Source: Curtobacterium sp. L6-1 (lineage in GTDB: Bacteria; Actinomycetota; Actinomycetes; Actinomycetales; Microbacteriaceae). From it: 64,000 nucleotides of DNA. The translations under genes and the position numbers were made by a program. The notes under the pieces are model-generated. The model searched no databases. It was not told the DNA's origin and was given only the letters and a program-made list of their open reading frames with translations. Positions 45,865-59,863 of this stretch are shown in pieces; positions within the stretch are counted from its first letter, which is position 1; the number at the start of each line of letters is the position of its first letter. The stretch covers positions 682,001 through 746,000 of the forward strand of contig NZ_CP076544.1 in the NCBI RefSeq assembly GCF_018885305.1, in the 5' to 3' direction.

Positions 45865-47454
45865 GTGTCGAAGCCGGTCGTCCTGATCGCCGAAGAACTC
45901 TCGCCCGCCACCGTCGACGCCCTCGGGCCCGACTTCGAGATCAGGAACGTGGACGGCACCGACCGTCCAGCCCTGCTCTCCGCGCTGTCCGACGCGCACG
46001 CGATCCTCGTCCGCTCCGCGACGAAGGTCGACGCCGAGGCCATCGCCGCGGCACCGGAGCTGCGCGTCATCGCCCGCGCCGGCGTCGGACTCGACAACGT
46101 CGACATCAAGGCGGCCACCACGGCCGGGGTGATGGTCGTCAACGCGCCGACCTCGAACATCATCTCCGCCGCCGAACTGACGGTCGGGCACATCCTGTCG
46201 CTCGCGCGGCACATCCCGGCCGCGCACGCCTCCCTCGCCGCCGGCGCCTGGAAGCGCTCGTCGTACACGGGCGTCGAGCTGTACGAGAAGACGGTCGGCA
46301 TCATCGGCCTCGGCCGGATCGGTGCGCTCATCACGCAGCGGCTGCAGGCGTTCGGCGTCTCGGTGATCGCGTACGACCCGTACGTCACCAGCGCCCGCGC
46401 CCAGCAGCTCGGGGTCGAGCTCGTCTCCCTCGAGGACCTGCTGCGTCGCGCCGACTTCACCACCATCCACATGCCGAAGACGCCGGAGACGGTCGGCATG
46501 ATCTCGGACGACCAGTTCGCGCTCATGAAGCCCACCGCCTTCGTCGTGAACGTCGCCCGCGGTGGCCTCATCGACGAGGACGCGCTGCACCGCGCGCTGA
46601 CCTCGAACACCATCGCCGGTGCCGGGCTCGACGTGTTCGTGTCCGAGCCCCCGAAGGACTCGCCGCTCGTCGCGCTGCCCAACGTCGTCGTGACCCCGCA
46701 CCTCGGTGCGTCCACGGACGAGGCGCAGGAGAAAGCCGGCGTCGCGGTGGCCAAGTCCGTCCGGCTCGCGCTCGGCGGGGAGCTCGTCCCCGACGCGGTC
46801 AACGTCGCAGGCGGCGTCATCGACCCGTACGTCCGCCCTGGCATCCCGCTCGTCGAGAAGCTCGGGCAGGTGTTCACCGCGATGGCGACCTCCCCGGTGA
46901 CCAGCATCGACGTCGAGGTGCACGGCGAACTGGCCGACTACGACGTCAGCGTGCTCAAGCTCGCCGCACTCAAGGGCGTGTTCACCGACGTCGTCAGCGA
47001 CCAGGTCTCCTACGTCAACGCCCCGCTGATCGCCGAGCAGCGCGGGGTCACCGTGCGGCTCATCACCGACGGTGACAGCCCGGAGTACCGCAACCTCCTC
47101 ACCATCCGCGGTGCCCAGTCCGACGGGCCGGCGATCAGCGTCTCCGGCACCCTGACCGGCCCGAAGCAGGTCGAGAAGCTCGTCGAGATCAACGGCTACG
47201 ACGTCGAGGTCGCGCTCGACAAGCACCACGTGGTCATGGCCTACACGGACCGCCCCGGCATCGTCGCGGTGTACGGCAAGGAGTTCGGCGAGGCGGGCAT
47301 CAACATCGCCGCCATGCAGATCGCGCGCCAGTCCGCCGGCGGTGAGGCGCTCAGCGTCCTGACCGTGGACTCGCCGGTGCCGGACGCGGTCCTCGAGCAC
47401 GTCCGGTCGACGATCGACGCGACGTCGCTCCGCGAGATCGACATCACCCTCTAG
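45865..47454 (+). CDS. serA: D-3-phosphoglycerate dehydrogenase
   Basis: 529 residues, the long form with an extra intervening domain and C-terminal ACT. It catalyses the first step of serine synthesis. Visible parts are [34 protein letters not shown], the NAD-binding [29 protein letters not shown], catalytic His in [19 protein letters not shown], the ASB domain and the ACT domain ([20 protein letters not shown]) that gives serine feedback. The start is GTG with GAGGAA about 9 nt upstream. It is followed 7 nt later by leuB, as in M. tuberculosis. Confidence 0.96.
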   Translation: MSKPVVLIAEELSPATVDALGPDFEIRNVDGTDRPALLSALSDAHAILVRSATKVDAEAIAAAPELRVIARAGVGLDNVDIKAATTAGVMVVNAPTSNIISAAELTVGHILSLARHIPAAHASLAAGAWKRSSYTGVELYEKTVGIIGLGRIGALITQRLQAFGVSVIAYDPYVTSARAQQLGVELVSLEDLLRRADFTTIHMPKTPETVGMISDDQFALMKPTAFVVNVARGGLIDEDALHRALTSNTIAGAGLDVFVSEPPKDSPLVALPNVVVTPHLGASTDEAQEKAGVAVAKSVRLALGGELVPDAVNVAGGVIDPYVRPGIPLVEKLGQVFTAMATSPVTSIDVEVHGELADYDVSVLKLAALKGVFTDVVSDQVSYVNAPLIAEQRGVTVRLITDGDSPEYRNLLTIRGAQSDGPAISVSGTLTGPKQVEKLVEINGYDVEVALDKHHVVMAYTDRPGIVAVYGKEFGEAGINIAAMQIARQSAGGEALSVLTVDSPVPDAVLEHVRSTIDATSLREIDITL

Positions 47455-47461
47455 GAGCCCC

Positions 47462-48535
47462 GTGACGCAGCAGCAGACGCTCAAGCTCGCGGTGGTCCGC
47501 GGGGACGGCATCGGTCCCGAGGTCGTCGACGAGGCCCTCAAGGTCCTGCGGGCCGTGGCCGACGGTGCGCTCGACGTGCAGGAGACCGACTTCGCACTCG
47601 GTGCGGACCGCTTCCTCGCGACCGGCGACGTGCTCACCGAGACCGACATGGCCGCGATCGCCGAGCACGACGCGATCCTGCTCGGTGCCGTGGGTGGGGA
47701 CCCGCGCGACCCGCGGCTGGCCGGCGGCGTGATCGAGCGCGGGCTGCTGCTGAAGCTGCGGTTCGCGTTCGACCACTACGTGAACCTCCGGCCGACGACG
47801 GTGCACGCCGGCGTCACCTCACCGCTCGCCGAGCCCGGGGACGTGGACTTCGTGGTCGTGCGGGAGGGCACCGAGGGCCCGTACGTCGGCAACGGCGGCG
47901 CCATCCGTGTCGACACCCCGCACGAGATCGCGACCGAGGTCTCGCTGAACACGGCGCACGGCGTCGAACGGGTCGTCCGGTACGCCTTCGCCCTCGCCGC
48001 CCGCCGTCCGCGGCGACACCTCACCCTCGTGCACAAGACGAACGTGCTCGTGTACGCGGGGTCGCTGTGGCAGCGCACCGTCGCCGCCGTCGCGCAGGAG
48101 TTCCCGGAGGTGACGGTCGACTACCAGCACGTCGACGCCGTCACCATCCACATGGTGCGCGAGCCGTCGCGGTTCGACGTCATCGTGACGGACAACCTCT
48201 TCGGCGACATCATCACCGACCTCGCCGGGGCCATCAGCGGCGGCATCGGTCTGGCGGCGTCGGGCAACATCAACCCGGACGGCACCTTCCCGAGCATGTT
48301 CGAGCCGGTCCACGGCTCGGCACCCGACATCGCCGGTCAGCAGCTGGCCGACCCCACCGCAGCGGTCCTCTCCGTCGCCCTCCTGCTCGACCACGTCGGT
48401 CGGTCGGACCTGGCGGCGGCGGTGACCCAGGCGGTCGAGGCCGACCTCGCCGACCGGGGCACCACACGGCGGTCGACGGCCGAGATCGGCGACGCCATCG
48501 TCGCCGCGGCCACCGCTCGCACCACCACGGCCTGA
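47462..48535 (+). CDS. leuB: 3-isopropylmalate dehydrogenase
   Basis: 357 residues, the compact actinobacterial form. It oxidatively decarboxylates 3-isopropylmalate in leucine synthesis with NAD+. Motifs are [79 protein letters not shown], and the metal-binding [20 protein letters not shown] and [14 protein letters not shown]. The GTG start is preceded by GGAG. It lies in a serA-leuB-ilvE series with 7-12 bp gaps. Confidence 0.95.
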   Translation: MTQQQTLKLAVVRGDGIGPEVVDEALKVLRAVADGALDVQETDFALGADRFLATGDVLTETDMAAIAEHDAILLGAVGGDPRDPRLAGGVIERGLLLKLRFAFDHYVNLRPTTVHAGVTSPLAEPGDVDFVVVREGTEGPYVGNGGAIRVDTPHEIATEVSLNTAHGVERVVRYAFALAARRPRRHLTLVHKTNVLVYAGSLWQRTVAAVAQEFPEVTVDYQHVDAVTIHMVREPSRFDVIVTDNLFGDIITDLAGAISGGIGLAASGNINPDGTFPSMFEPVHGSAPDIAGQQLADPTAAVLSVALLLDHVGRSDLAAAVTQAVEADLADRGTTRRSTAEIGDAIVAAATARTTTA

Positions 48536-48547
48536 CAGGAGCCACCC

Positions 48548-49696
48548 ATGCGTGACAGCACGACCGAGACCCCGAGCGACGGCACCGACTTCGCACTCGA
48601 CTTCGCGACGACCCCGTCGCCGGAACGGCGCGCCGCCGCCGAGCGCGAGGAGATCCTCGCCGACCCCGGGTTCGGGAAGCACTTCACCGACCACATGGCC
48701 AGCGTCGAGTGGACGCTCGACGCCGGCTGGCACGACGCGACCGTGCACGCGTACGGGCCGCTCTCCCTCGACCCGAGCGCGAGCGTGCTGCACTACGCGC
48801 AGGAGATCTTCGAGGGGATGAAGGCGTACCGGCACGCCGACGGCTCGATCTGGTCCTTCCGACCGGACGCGAACGCGCGTCGCTTCGCCCGGTCCGCCCG
48901 TCGTCTCGCCCTGCCGGAGCTGCCCGAGGCCGTCTTCGTCGAGTCGATCCGTCAGCTGGTGCGCGCGGACGAGGCCTGGGTGCCGTCGGCGCCCGAGACG
49001 AGCCTGTACCTGCGTCCGTTCATGATCGCGACCGAGGCCTTCCTCGGGGTCCGGGCCGCGCACGCGGTCCAGTACCACTGCATCGCCAGCCCGGCCGGCG
49101 CCTACTTCACGTCCGGACCGAAGCCGGTGTCGATCTGGCTGTCGACGCAGTATGCCCGCGCGGCCCGCGGCGGTACCGGTGCTGCGAAGACCGGCGGCAA
49201 CTACGCGGCCTCGCTGCTGCCCCAGCAGGAGGCGTACGAGCACGGCTGCCAGCAGGTCATGTTCCTGGACTCCGAGAAGGGCGAGTACCTCGAGGAGCTC
49301 GGCGGGATGAACGTGGTCCTGGTCCGGTCCGACGGCACCCTGGTCACCCCCGACTCCGACTCGATCCTCGAGGGGATCACGCGCGACTCGATCCTGCAGC
49401 TCGCCCTCGACCGGGGTCTCCGGGTGGAGCGCCGTTCGGTCGCGCTGAGCGAGTGGCGGGACGGCGTCGCCGACGGCACAATCACCGAGGCGTTCGCCTG
49501 TGGGACCGCCGCGGTCGTCACCCCGATCGCGGAATTGCGTGGCGACGGGTTCACGATCGGTTCGCCGACGAACGGAGCCGGCGAGCTGACGATGTCCCTC
49601 CGCGAGGAGTTGACCGACATCCAGTACGGCCGCCGTCCCGACCCGCACGGCTGGATGGTCCGGCTCACGGACCCGACGTCGATCGACGCTGAGTAG
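48548..49696 (+). CDS. ilvE: Branched-chain amino acid aminotransferase
   Basis: 382 residues, PLP fold type IV. It transaminates the three branched-chain oxo-acids. The catalytic lysine is Lys214 in GAAKTGGNYAASLLPQ. Other motifs are YAQEIFEGMKAYRHADG, RPDANARRFARSARRLALPEL, LYLRPFMIATEAFLGV and FACGTAAVVTPIAEL. CAGGAG lies upstream of the ATG. Its TAG stop codon is part of the -10-like hexamer of the next gene. Confidence 0.96.
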   Translation: MRDSTTETPSDGTDFALDFATTPSPERRAAAEREEILADPGFGKHFTDHMASVEWTLDAGWHDATVHAYGPLSLDPSASVLHYAQEIFEGMKAYRHADGSIWSFRPDANARRFARSARRLALPELPEAVFVESIRQLVRADEAWVPSAPETSLYLRPFMIATEAFLGVRAAHAVQYHCIASPAGAYFTSGPKPVSIWLSTQYARAARGGTGAAKTGGNYAASLLPQQEAYEHGCQQVMFLDSEKGEYLEELGGMNVVLVRSDGTLVTPDSDSILEGITRDSILQLALDRGLRVERRSVALSEWRDGVADGTITEAFACGTAAVVTPIAELRGDGFTIGSPTNGAGELTMSLREELTDIQYGRRPDPHGWMVRLTDPTSIDAE

Positions 49697-49699
49697 GGT
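49694..49699 (+). promoter_or_regulatory. Leaderless-type -10 (TAGGGT) of the FAH-family gene
   Basis: TAGGGT ends 6 nt before the GTG at 49706 and includes the ilvE stop codon TAG. Confidence 0.5.
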
Positions 49700-49705
49700 C
49701 GACGC

Positions 49706-50476
49706 GTGAAGATCGCACGGTTCAGCACCGAGGGGGAGGACCCCCGCTACGGCATCCTCGACGAGCGCGCACTGGTGGTGCTCGCCGGCGACCCGATGTA
49801 CCAGGGCTTCGAGACGACGGGGGAGCGGGTGTCCCTGCAGGACGCCAAGCTGCTCGCCCCCGTGATCCCGCGGTCGAAGGTGATCGGCGTCGGGCTCAAC
49901 TACGCCGAGCACGTCTCCGAGATGGATGAGCGGACGGCGGACGACCCGGTCGTGTTCCTCAAGCCGAACACCTCGGTCATCGGCCCGGAGGACCCGATCC
50001 GGCTGCCGGCCGACGTCGGACGCGTCGACCACGAGGGCGAGCTCGCCATCGTGATCGGCTCCCTGGCGAAGAACGTCAGCAAGGAGGACTTCGCGAGCGT
50101 CATCCTCGGATACACGATCGCGAACGACGTGACCGCCCGTGACCTGCAGGCGCGCGACGGCCAGTGGGCCCGGGCCAAGGGCTTCGACACGTTCTGCCCG
50201 CTGGGCCCGGTCATCGAGACCGAGATCGACCCGTCGGACATCCGCATCGAGACGCGCGTGGACGGTGACCTCCGCCAGGCCGCGTCGACGAACGAGATGG
50301 TGCACGACATCCCGACGCTCATCGAGTTCATCTCGTCGATCTGGACCCTGCTGCCCGGGGACGTCATCCTCACCGGGACTCCTGCCGGTGTGGGCGCCAT
50401 CCGCGACGGCGACGTGGTCGAGGTCACGATCTCCGGTATCGGCTCGCTCCGCAACCCGGTCATCGCGCGTCACTGA
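49706..50476 (+). CDS. Fumarylacetoacetate hydrolase family protein
   Basis: 256 residues. The catalytic core has VIGVGLNYAEHVSEMDER, PVVFLKPNTSVIGPEDPI, VDHEGELAIVIGSLAKNVS (metal-binding Glu residues), GYTIANDVTARDLQARDGQWARAKGFDTFCPLGPVI and LTGTPAGVGAIRDGDVVEV. This small FAH subgroup includes acylpyruvate hydrolases and oxaloacetate decarboxylases; the true substrate is not determined. In actinobacteria it normally directly precedes gltX (Rv2993c-gltS); here the rRNA operon stands between. Confidence 0.93.
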   Translation: MKIARFSTEGEDPRYGILDERALVVLAGDPMYQGFETTGERVSLQDAKLLAPVIPRSKVIGVGLNYAEHVSEMDERTADDPVVFLKPNTSVIGPEDPIRLPADVGRVDHEGELAIVIGSLAKNVSKEDFASVILGYTIANDVTARDLQARDGQWARAKGFDTFCPLGPVIETEIDPSDIRIETRVDGDLRQAASTNEMVHDIPTLIEFISSIWTLLPGDVILTGTPAGVGAIRDGDVVEVTISGIGSLRNPVIARH

Positions 50477-50494
50477 CGCAGCGTGCTCCGCACG

Positions 50495-50528
50495 GGAGGC
50501 CCGACACCGTTCGCGGTGTCGGGCCTCC
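50495..50528. terminator. 15-bp hairpin with TTCG tetraloop
   Basis: A perfect stem (50495-50509 with 50514-50528) is capped by TTCG. It contains the GGAGGCCCG core shared with the other palindromic terminators of the window. Confidence 0.85.
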
Positions 50529-50600
50529 GTCCGTCCCGGGGCCGGTCGGCGACGTCCGCGCCCTGAGCGGGCCGTGCGACACGCCCGAGATGGGCGCTGG

Positions 50601-50629
50601 TTGGCGGTGCTCTGGATCGCGTGTAGTGT
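50601..50629 (+). promoter_or_regulatory. rRNA operon promoter
   Basis: TTGGCG (50601-50606) and TAGTGT (50624-50629) are separated by 17 bp. The 330-bp leader to the 16S gene holds an antitermination-type box TTGAGAACTCAACAG near 50785 and no gene I can support. The gap from 50477 to 50952 contains only the terminator, this promoter and the leader. Confidence 0.7.
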
Positions 50630-50952
50630 TTCCTCTCGTTGCCACGGCAGCGAGAACGGAACGGCCGAGACGGACACCGGGGAAACCTGGTCGTCGCAGT
50701 CCGGACGGGGCCCCCGCTGGGCAACAGATCGACAGCCTCTCTGGCGATGCACCTAATGGTGTGGAGTGGGGAGTGCGTCTGGTCCTTGAGAACTCAACAG
50801 CGTGCACATTGTCAATGCCAATTTATTGACCTCGTCGCTCATCGCCTTCGTGGTGGTGGGTGTCGGAGACAATTCCTTTTGGATTGAAGATTGTCAGTAG
50901 ACAGTCAACAGTCAAGATCAACTCGCTGACACTTTCGGGTGTTGGTTGTAAT

Positions 50953-56053
<5,101 letters not shown>

Positions 56054-56194
56054 CACTTTTTTCCCAACACCTTTCGGGGTGTTGGGGCTCGCGTCCACTT
56101 TGTGGTTCCCGACAGATGATCGGGAACAACTGAAACTGAACACCGCGCATGCGCGGAACACGTTTCAACGCTTCCCTAGAGGAGTGTCGAAATT

Positions 56195-56314
56195 GTTCCG
56201 GTGGTCATAGCGAGAGGGAAACGCCCGGTCACATTCCGAACCCGGAAGCTAAGCCTCTCAGCGCCGATGGTACTGCAAGGGGGACCTTGTGGGAGAGTAG
56301 GACGCCGCCGGACT
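56195..56314 (+). rRNA. rrf: 5S ribosomal RNA
   Basis: The 120-nt gene contains GGTCATAGCGAGAGGGAAAC, CCCGGTCACATTCCGAACCC and GGTACTGCAAGGGGGACC. The terminal stem pairs TTCCGGTGG with CCGCCGGA. The 23S-5S spacer of about 140 bp holds one hairpin and nothing else. Confidence 0.96.
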
Positions 56315-56323
56315 TACCTTGAA

Positions 56324-56379
56324 CAGAAGAGCCCCTGGTCGGGGGAGCAGCAATGCTCCCCAGGCCAGGGGCTCTTCTG
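56324..56379 (+). terminator. rRNA operon terminator (nested hairpin)
   Basis: An outer 15-bp stem (56324-56338 with 56365-56379) encloses an inner GC hairpin (56342-56361). It separates the rRNA operon from gltX. Confidence 0.85.
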
Positions 56380-56416
56380 CATTCCCAGGACACGGTGTCG
56401 GCGGACGGTGTCACGG

Positions 56417-56422
56417 TAGGAT
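56417..56422 (+). promoter_or_regulatory. -10-like TAGGAT of gltX
   Basis: TAGGAT lies 9 nt before the ATG at 56432, leaving a leader of at most a few bases. Confidence 0.5.
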
Positions 56423-56431
56423 CAGTGCGTC

Positions 56432-57919
56432 ATGACAGCGCCATTCTCTTCTGCCACCGGTTCCGACGTCCGCGTCCGGTTCTGCCCGTCGCCCACCGGA
56501 ACGCCGCACGTCGGCCTGGTCCGCACCGCCCTGTTCAACTGGGCGTACGCGCGGCACACCGGCGGCAAACTCGTGTTCCGCATCGAGGACACCGACGCCG
56601 CCCGGGACAGCGAGGAGTCCTACGCGCAGATCATTGAAGCGCTGCGCTGGCTCCGACTCGACTGGGACGAAGGCGTCGAGGTCGGCGGACCGCACGGGCC
56701 GTACCGGCAGTCCGAGCGCGACGACGTGTACGCCGACGCGATCCGTCAGCTGCAGGCCGCCGGGCACGTGTACGAGTCGTTCGTCACCCCCGAGGAGATG
56801 GAAGCGCGGAACATCGCGAACGGTCGTGACCCGAAGCAGGGCTACGACAACCACGAGCGCGACCTGACCGACGCCGAGCGCCAGGCCTTCCGCGACCAGG
56901 GCCGTGCGCCGGCGCTGCGCCTCCGGGTGCCCGACCGCGACCTGAGCTTCCGGGACCTCGTGCGCGGTGAGATCACCTTCCCGCAGGGGTCCTTCCCGGA
57001 CTTCGTGGTCGTGCGTCCGAACGGCAAGCCGCTGTACACCTTCACGAACCCGCTCGACGATGCCCTCATGGGCATCACGCACGTCCTCCGGGGTGAGGAC
57101 CTGCTGTCGTCCACGCCGCGGCAGATCGCGCTGTACGAAGCGCTGTACGAGATCGGGCTGGCCGAGTCCATCCCGCAGTTCGGACACCTGCCCTACGTGA
57201 TGGGGGAGGGGAACAAGAAGCTGTCCAAGCGCGACCCGGAGTCGAACCTCTTCCACCACCGCTCGAACGGGATGGTGCCGGAGGGCCTCGTCAACTACCT
57301 GGCGCTGCTCGGCTGGTCGATCGGTCCGGACCGCGACGTGTTCTCGATCGACGAGATGGTCGCCGCGTTCGAGGTCACCGACGTGAACCCGAACCCGGCA
57401 CGCTTCGACCACAAGAAGGCCGAGTCGATCAACGGCGACCACATCCGGTTGCTCGACGCCGCGGACTTCCGCGACCGCCTCACCCCGTACCTGACGGCGT
57501 TCCTCGACGAGCCCGCGTCGCCGGAGCAGGAGCGTGTGCTCGAGCTCGCGGCGCCGCTCGTGCAGGAGCGCATGCAGCTCCTCAGCGAGGCACCGTCGAT
57601 GCTCCGGTTCCTCTTCACGCCGGACGACGAGCTCACCGTCGAGGACGATGCCCTCGCGTCGCTCAAGGGCGACCCGGCGCCGGTGCTGCAGGCAGGCATC
57701 GAGTCGCTCGAGCGGCTCGACGACTGGCGGACCGAGGCCATCGAGCAGGCTCTGCGTGAGGCGCTCATCGACGGGCTCGGCCTGAAGCCCCGCGTGGCGT
57801 TCGGACCGTTGCGCGTGGCCGTCTCCGGTCGTCGGATCAGCCCGCCGCTGTTCGAGTCGATGGAGATCCTCGGCAAGCAGTCCACCCTCACCCGCCTGCG
57901 GGCACTCGCGGCGCGCTGA
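56432..57919 (+). CDS. gltX: Glutamyl-tRNA synthetase
   Basis: 495 residues, class I synthetase. The HIGH box is [20 protein letters not shown] and the KMSKS-equivalent is [12 protein letters not shown]. Other motifs are [44 protein letters not shown] and a helical anticodon-binding C-terminal domain from about residue 330. In organisms without GlnRS it also charges tRNA-Gln for later amidation. The tRNA-Gln gene lies 1 kb downstream. Start ATG at 56432 is fixed by the conserved N terminus and the close -10. Confidence 0.97.
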   Translation: MTAPFSSATGSDVRVRFCPSPTGTPHVGLVRTALFNWAYARHTGGKLVFRIEDTDAARDSEESYAQIIEALRWLRLDWDEGVEVGGPHGPYRQSERDDVYADAIRQLQAAGHVYESFVTPEEMEARNIANGRDPKQGYDNHERDLTDAERQAFRDQGRAPALRLRVPDRDLSFRDLVRGEITFPQGSFPDFVVVRPNGKPLYTFTNPLDDALMGITHVLRGEDLLSSTPRQIALYEALYEIGLAESIPQFGHLPYVMGEGNKKLSKRDPESNLFHHRSNGMVPEGLVNYLALLGWSIGPDRDVFSIDEMVAAFEVTDVNPNPARFDHKKAESINGDHIRLLDAADFRDRLTPYLTAFLDEPASPEQERVLELAAPLVQERMQLLSEAPSMLRFLFTPDDELTVEDDALASLKGDPAPVLQAGIESLERLDDWRTEAIEQALREALIDGLGLKPRVAFGPLRVAVSGRRISPPLFESMEILGKQSTLTRLRALAAR

Positions 57920-57924
57920 CGTCC

Positions 57925-58848
57925 GTGTACGACGTCGTCGTCATCGGTGCCGGGCCGGCGGGGCTCAGTGCTGCGCTGAACCTGGTGCGGGCCAAGCGCA
58001 CCGTGCTGCTCGTCGACGCCAACCGCCCGCGGAACGCCGCGACCCTCCGATCGCACGGCTTCGTCACGCGTGACGGCATCTCGCCGCTGGAGCTGCGCCG
58101 GCTCGGCCGCGACGAGGTGGCGGCGTACCCGGAGGCGACCGTCGTCCAGGCCGTGGTGGACCGGGTCTGGCAGGACGACGGCGCGTGGCGGGTGCACGGC
58201 ACCTGGCGGGGAGCCGAGGTGGACGCGACCGCGCGTGCGGTCCTGCTCGCCACGGGCCTCCGTGAGGAGTTCCCCGCCCTGCCGTCGCTCCGGGCGTTCT
58301 ACGGGACCGACGTCCACAGCTGCGTCGAGTGCGACGGGTACGACAAGGCGGGGGAGCCGCTGGCGTTCCTCTGCGAGACGGACGACGTCGTCGACCGCGC
58401 GCTCCTCGTCGGCTCGTGGACCGACGACCTGGTCGTCTACACGAACGGCGCCGCCGTGCTCACGGAGGCGGGCCGCGACCGACTCGTCGCCGCGGGCATC
58501 CGCGTCGACGAGCGCCCGGTGGCGGACCTCGAGGGGGACCGCACCGGGATGACCGGCGTGCGGCTCGCGGACGGGCACGTGGAGCCGCGCAGTGGAGCGT
58601 TCGTGCGTCCGCTCTGGCACGCGGACCTCGACTGGGTGGAGGCCGACCTCGACCGCGACGCGGCCGGCCTCGTCCGCGTGGACCGGCTCGGGCGGACGGG
58701 TGTCGACGGCCTCTACGCGGTGGGGGACATCACGCCTCCGGGGCCGGAACAGCTGATCGTGGCGGCCGGTCACGGTGCCTCGACGGCTGCTGCGGTGCAC
58801 CGGGACCTGATCGGTGGTCTCGAAGACCTCCGGGATGCTGTACAGTAG
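57925..58848 (+). CDS. Thioredoxin-reductase-like FAD protein without an obvious NADPH site
   Basis: 307 residues from a GTG at 57925, 5 nt after gltX. The N-terminal FAD motif is YDVVVIGAGPAGLSAALNL, followed by LLVDANRPRNAATLRSHGF. The redox centre is a CxxC (CVEC) in HSCVECDGYDKAG. The second FAD motif is GVDGLYAVGDITPPGPEQLI. Where thioredoxin reductase has the NADPH-binding GxGxxA stretch, this protein reads LAFLCETDDVVDRALLVGSW, with no glycine-rich loop. It may be a dithiol oxidase or take electrons from another donor, which is inference. Confidence 0.82.
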   Translation: MYDVVVIGAGPAGLSAALNLVRAKRTVLLVDANRPRNAATLRSHGFVTRDGISPLELRRLGRDEVAAYPEATVVQAVVDRVWQDDGAWRVHGTWRGAEVDATARAVLLATGLREEFPALPSLRAFYGTDVHSCVECDGYDKAGEPLAFLCETDDVVDRALLVGSWTDDLVVYTNGAAVLTEAGRDRLVAAGIRVDERPVADLEGDRTGMTGVRLADGHVEPRSGAFVRPLWHADLDWVEADLDRDAAGLVRVDRLGRTGVDGLYAVGDITPPGPEQLIVAAGHGASTAAAVHRDLIGGLEDLRDAVQ

Positions 58849-58892
58849 TTGATCGTGCCCCGGACAACGGGGCGCAGGACCACACGGTCCAT

Positions 58893-58967
58893 TGGGGTAT
58901 GGTGTAATTGGCAACACAGCGGTTTCTGGTACCGTCGTTCTTGGTTCGAGTCCAGGTACCCCAGCCA
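58893..58967 (+). tRNA. tRNA-Gln (anticodon CTG)
   Basis: 75 nt with encoded CCA. Acceptor TGGGGTA pairs with TACCCCA, discriminator G, anticodon stem-loop GCGGTTTCTGGTACCG with CTG, and T-loop GGTTCGAGTCC. It reads CAG. Its place after gltX is conserved in actinobacteria. Confidence 0.97.
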
Positions 58968-58977
58968 GCAACGTGAT

Positions 58978-59007
58978 CGAAGGCCCTCGGGAAACCGGGG
59001 GCCTTCG
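58978..59007 (+). terminator. Terminator of tRNA-Gln
   Basis: A 13-bp stem with one wobble pair, capped by GAAA (58991-58994). No long U-tract. Confidence 0.75.
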
Positions 59008-59210
59008 TCGTTCCTGGCTGCGATCGGCCCCCGACGCGATCGTTCCCGGCTGCGGCTGACACCGGTGCGTTCGACACGGCCGTGGTCGGGCACCGCCACC
59101 GCGCATCGCCACCGCAGCGTAGGCTCCGCTGTCAGGCCGTTCGATCAGCCCGCCCGACCCGTCCGGACGTGCGCCACGCCCGAGATGGCGCACTGCACGC
59201 GAATCCGTCG

Positions 59211-59264
59211 GACCGGGACCGAGACCGAGACCGAGACCGGGACCGGGACCGGGACCGAGACGGA
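59211..59264. repeat. Hexanucleotide microsatellite GACCGR
   Basis: About nine tandem copies of GACCGG/GACCGA, ending about 57 bp before the zinc-ribbon gene. The remaining 354-bp gap between tRNA-Gln and that gene contains the terminator above and no supported coding sequence. Confidence 0.9.
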
Positions 59265-59321
59265 CGCGCGGCGGGACGGTCAGGCACCGGCTCGACGACC
59301 GACGACACCAGGGGGAACACG

Positions 59322-59612
59322 ATGATCATCTTCGGCAGCCGGACCCGGACCGCCCTCGTGGGCGTGCTGTTCTTCGCCTGCGCGCTATGCGGGTCGACCG
59401 CGGCGCAGCGACTCCACCGCCTCCGGACCTGGTTCACGCTCTTCTTCGTGCCGGTCTTCCCCTTCGGGCACGGGCGCTACGTCCTGCAGTGCGCGTACTG
59501 CGGCGGGCAGTCCTCGATGCCGCGCGACGGCGCCGAGCGGTTCGCCGCCGACGCCGAGCGGGCACAGGCCGCGCACCTCGCGCAGGAGACCCTCCCGCCG
59601 ACGGCGCAGTAG
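59322..59612 (+). CDS. Zinc-ribbon domain membrane-associated protein
   Basis: 96 residues. CALCG (near residue 22) and CAYCG (near residue 60) form the two halves of a zinc ribbon around a short hydrophobic stretch WFTLFFVPVFPFGHGRY, the standard layout of zinc_ribbon_15 proteins. The start MIIFGSRTRTALVGVLF is typical. GGGGGAA lies about 6 nt upstream of the ATG. The last ten codons (AQETLPPTAQ) are duplicated just beyond the stop by a 32-bp direct repeat. Function unknown. Confidence 0.8.
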   Translation: MIIFGSRTRTALVGVLFFACALCGSTAAQRLHRLRTWFTLFFVPVFPFGHGRYVLQCAYCGGQSSMPRDGAERFAADAERAQAAHLAQETLPPTAQ

Positions 59613-59642
59613 CGCAGGAGACCCTCCCGCCGACGGCGCAGG
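59581..59642. repeat. 32-bp direct tandem duplication across a stop codon
   Basis: CGCAGGAGACCCTCCCGCCG begins at 59581 and again at 59613, and the match continues to the TAG of copy 1. Because 32 is not a multiple of 3 the second copy is in another frame. Confidence 0.9.
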
Positions 59643-59732
59643 AGCGAACCGCGCTGCGCGAGCCGGGCCGCGCTGCTCGTGGAGCCGGTCCTGCTCGTGG
59701 GGCAGCGTGTCACGGTCCGGTCACGGTCCGCC

Positions 59733-59746
59733 TGCAACCGGTTGCA
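59733..59746. promoter_or_regulatory. LacI-type operator
   Basis: TGCAACCGGTTGCA is a perfect 14-bp palindrome matching the LacI/GalR-family operator form TGNAANCGNTTNCA. It lies 118 bp before the binding-protein gene and about 18 bp before a TAGCGT -10-like hexamer at 59764. The likely ligand protein is the LacI-family regulator at 63492. Confidence 0.75.
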
Positions 59747-59863
59747 CGGTCGGCAGGGGCGGGCGTAGCGTCCTCGCTCAGCAGGCAGCGTCGCCTGCTC
59801 CAGTGCAGCGTCGCCGGCTCCGTCCGGCGACGCTCCTGGTGATCTCGATGAGGAGACAACGCT

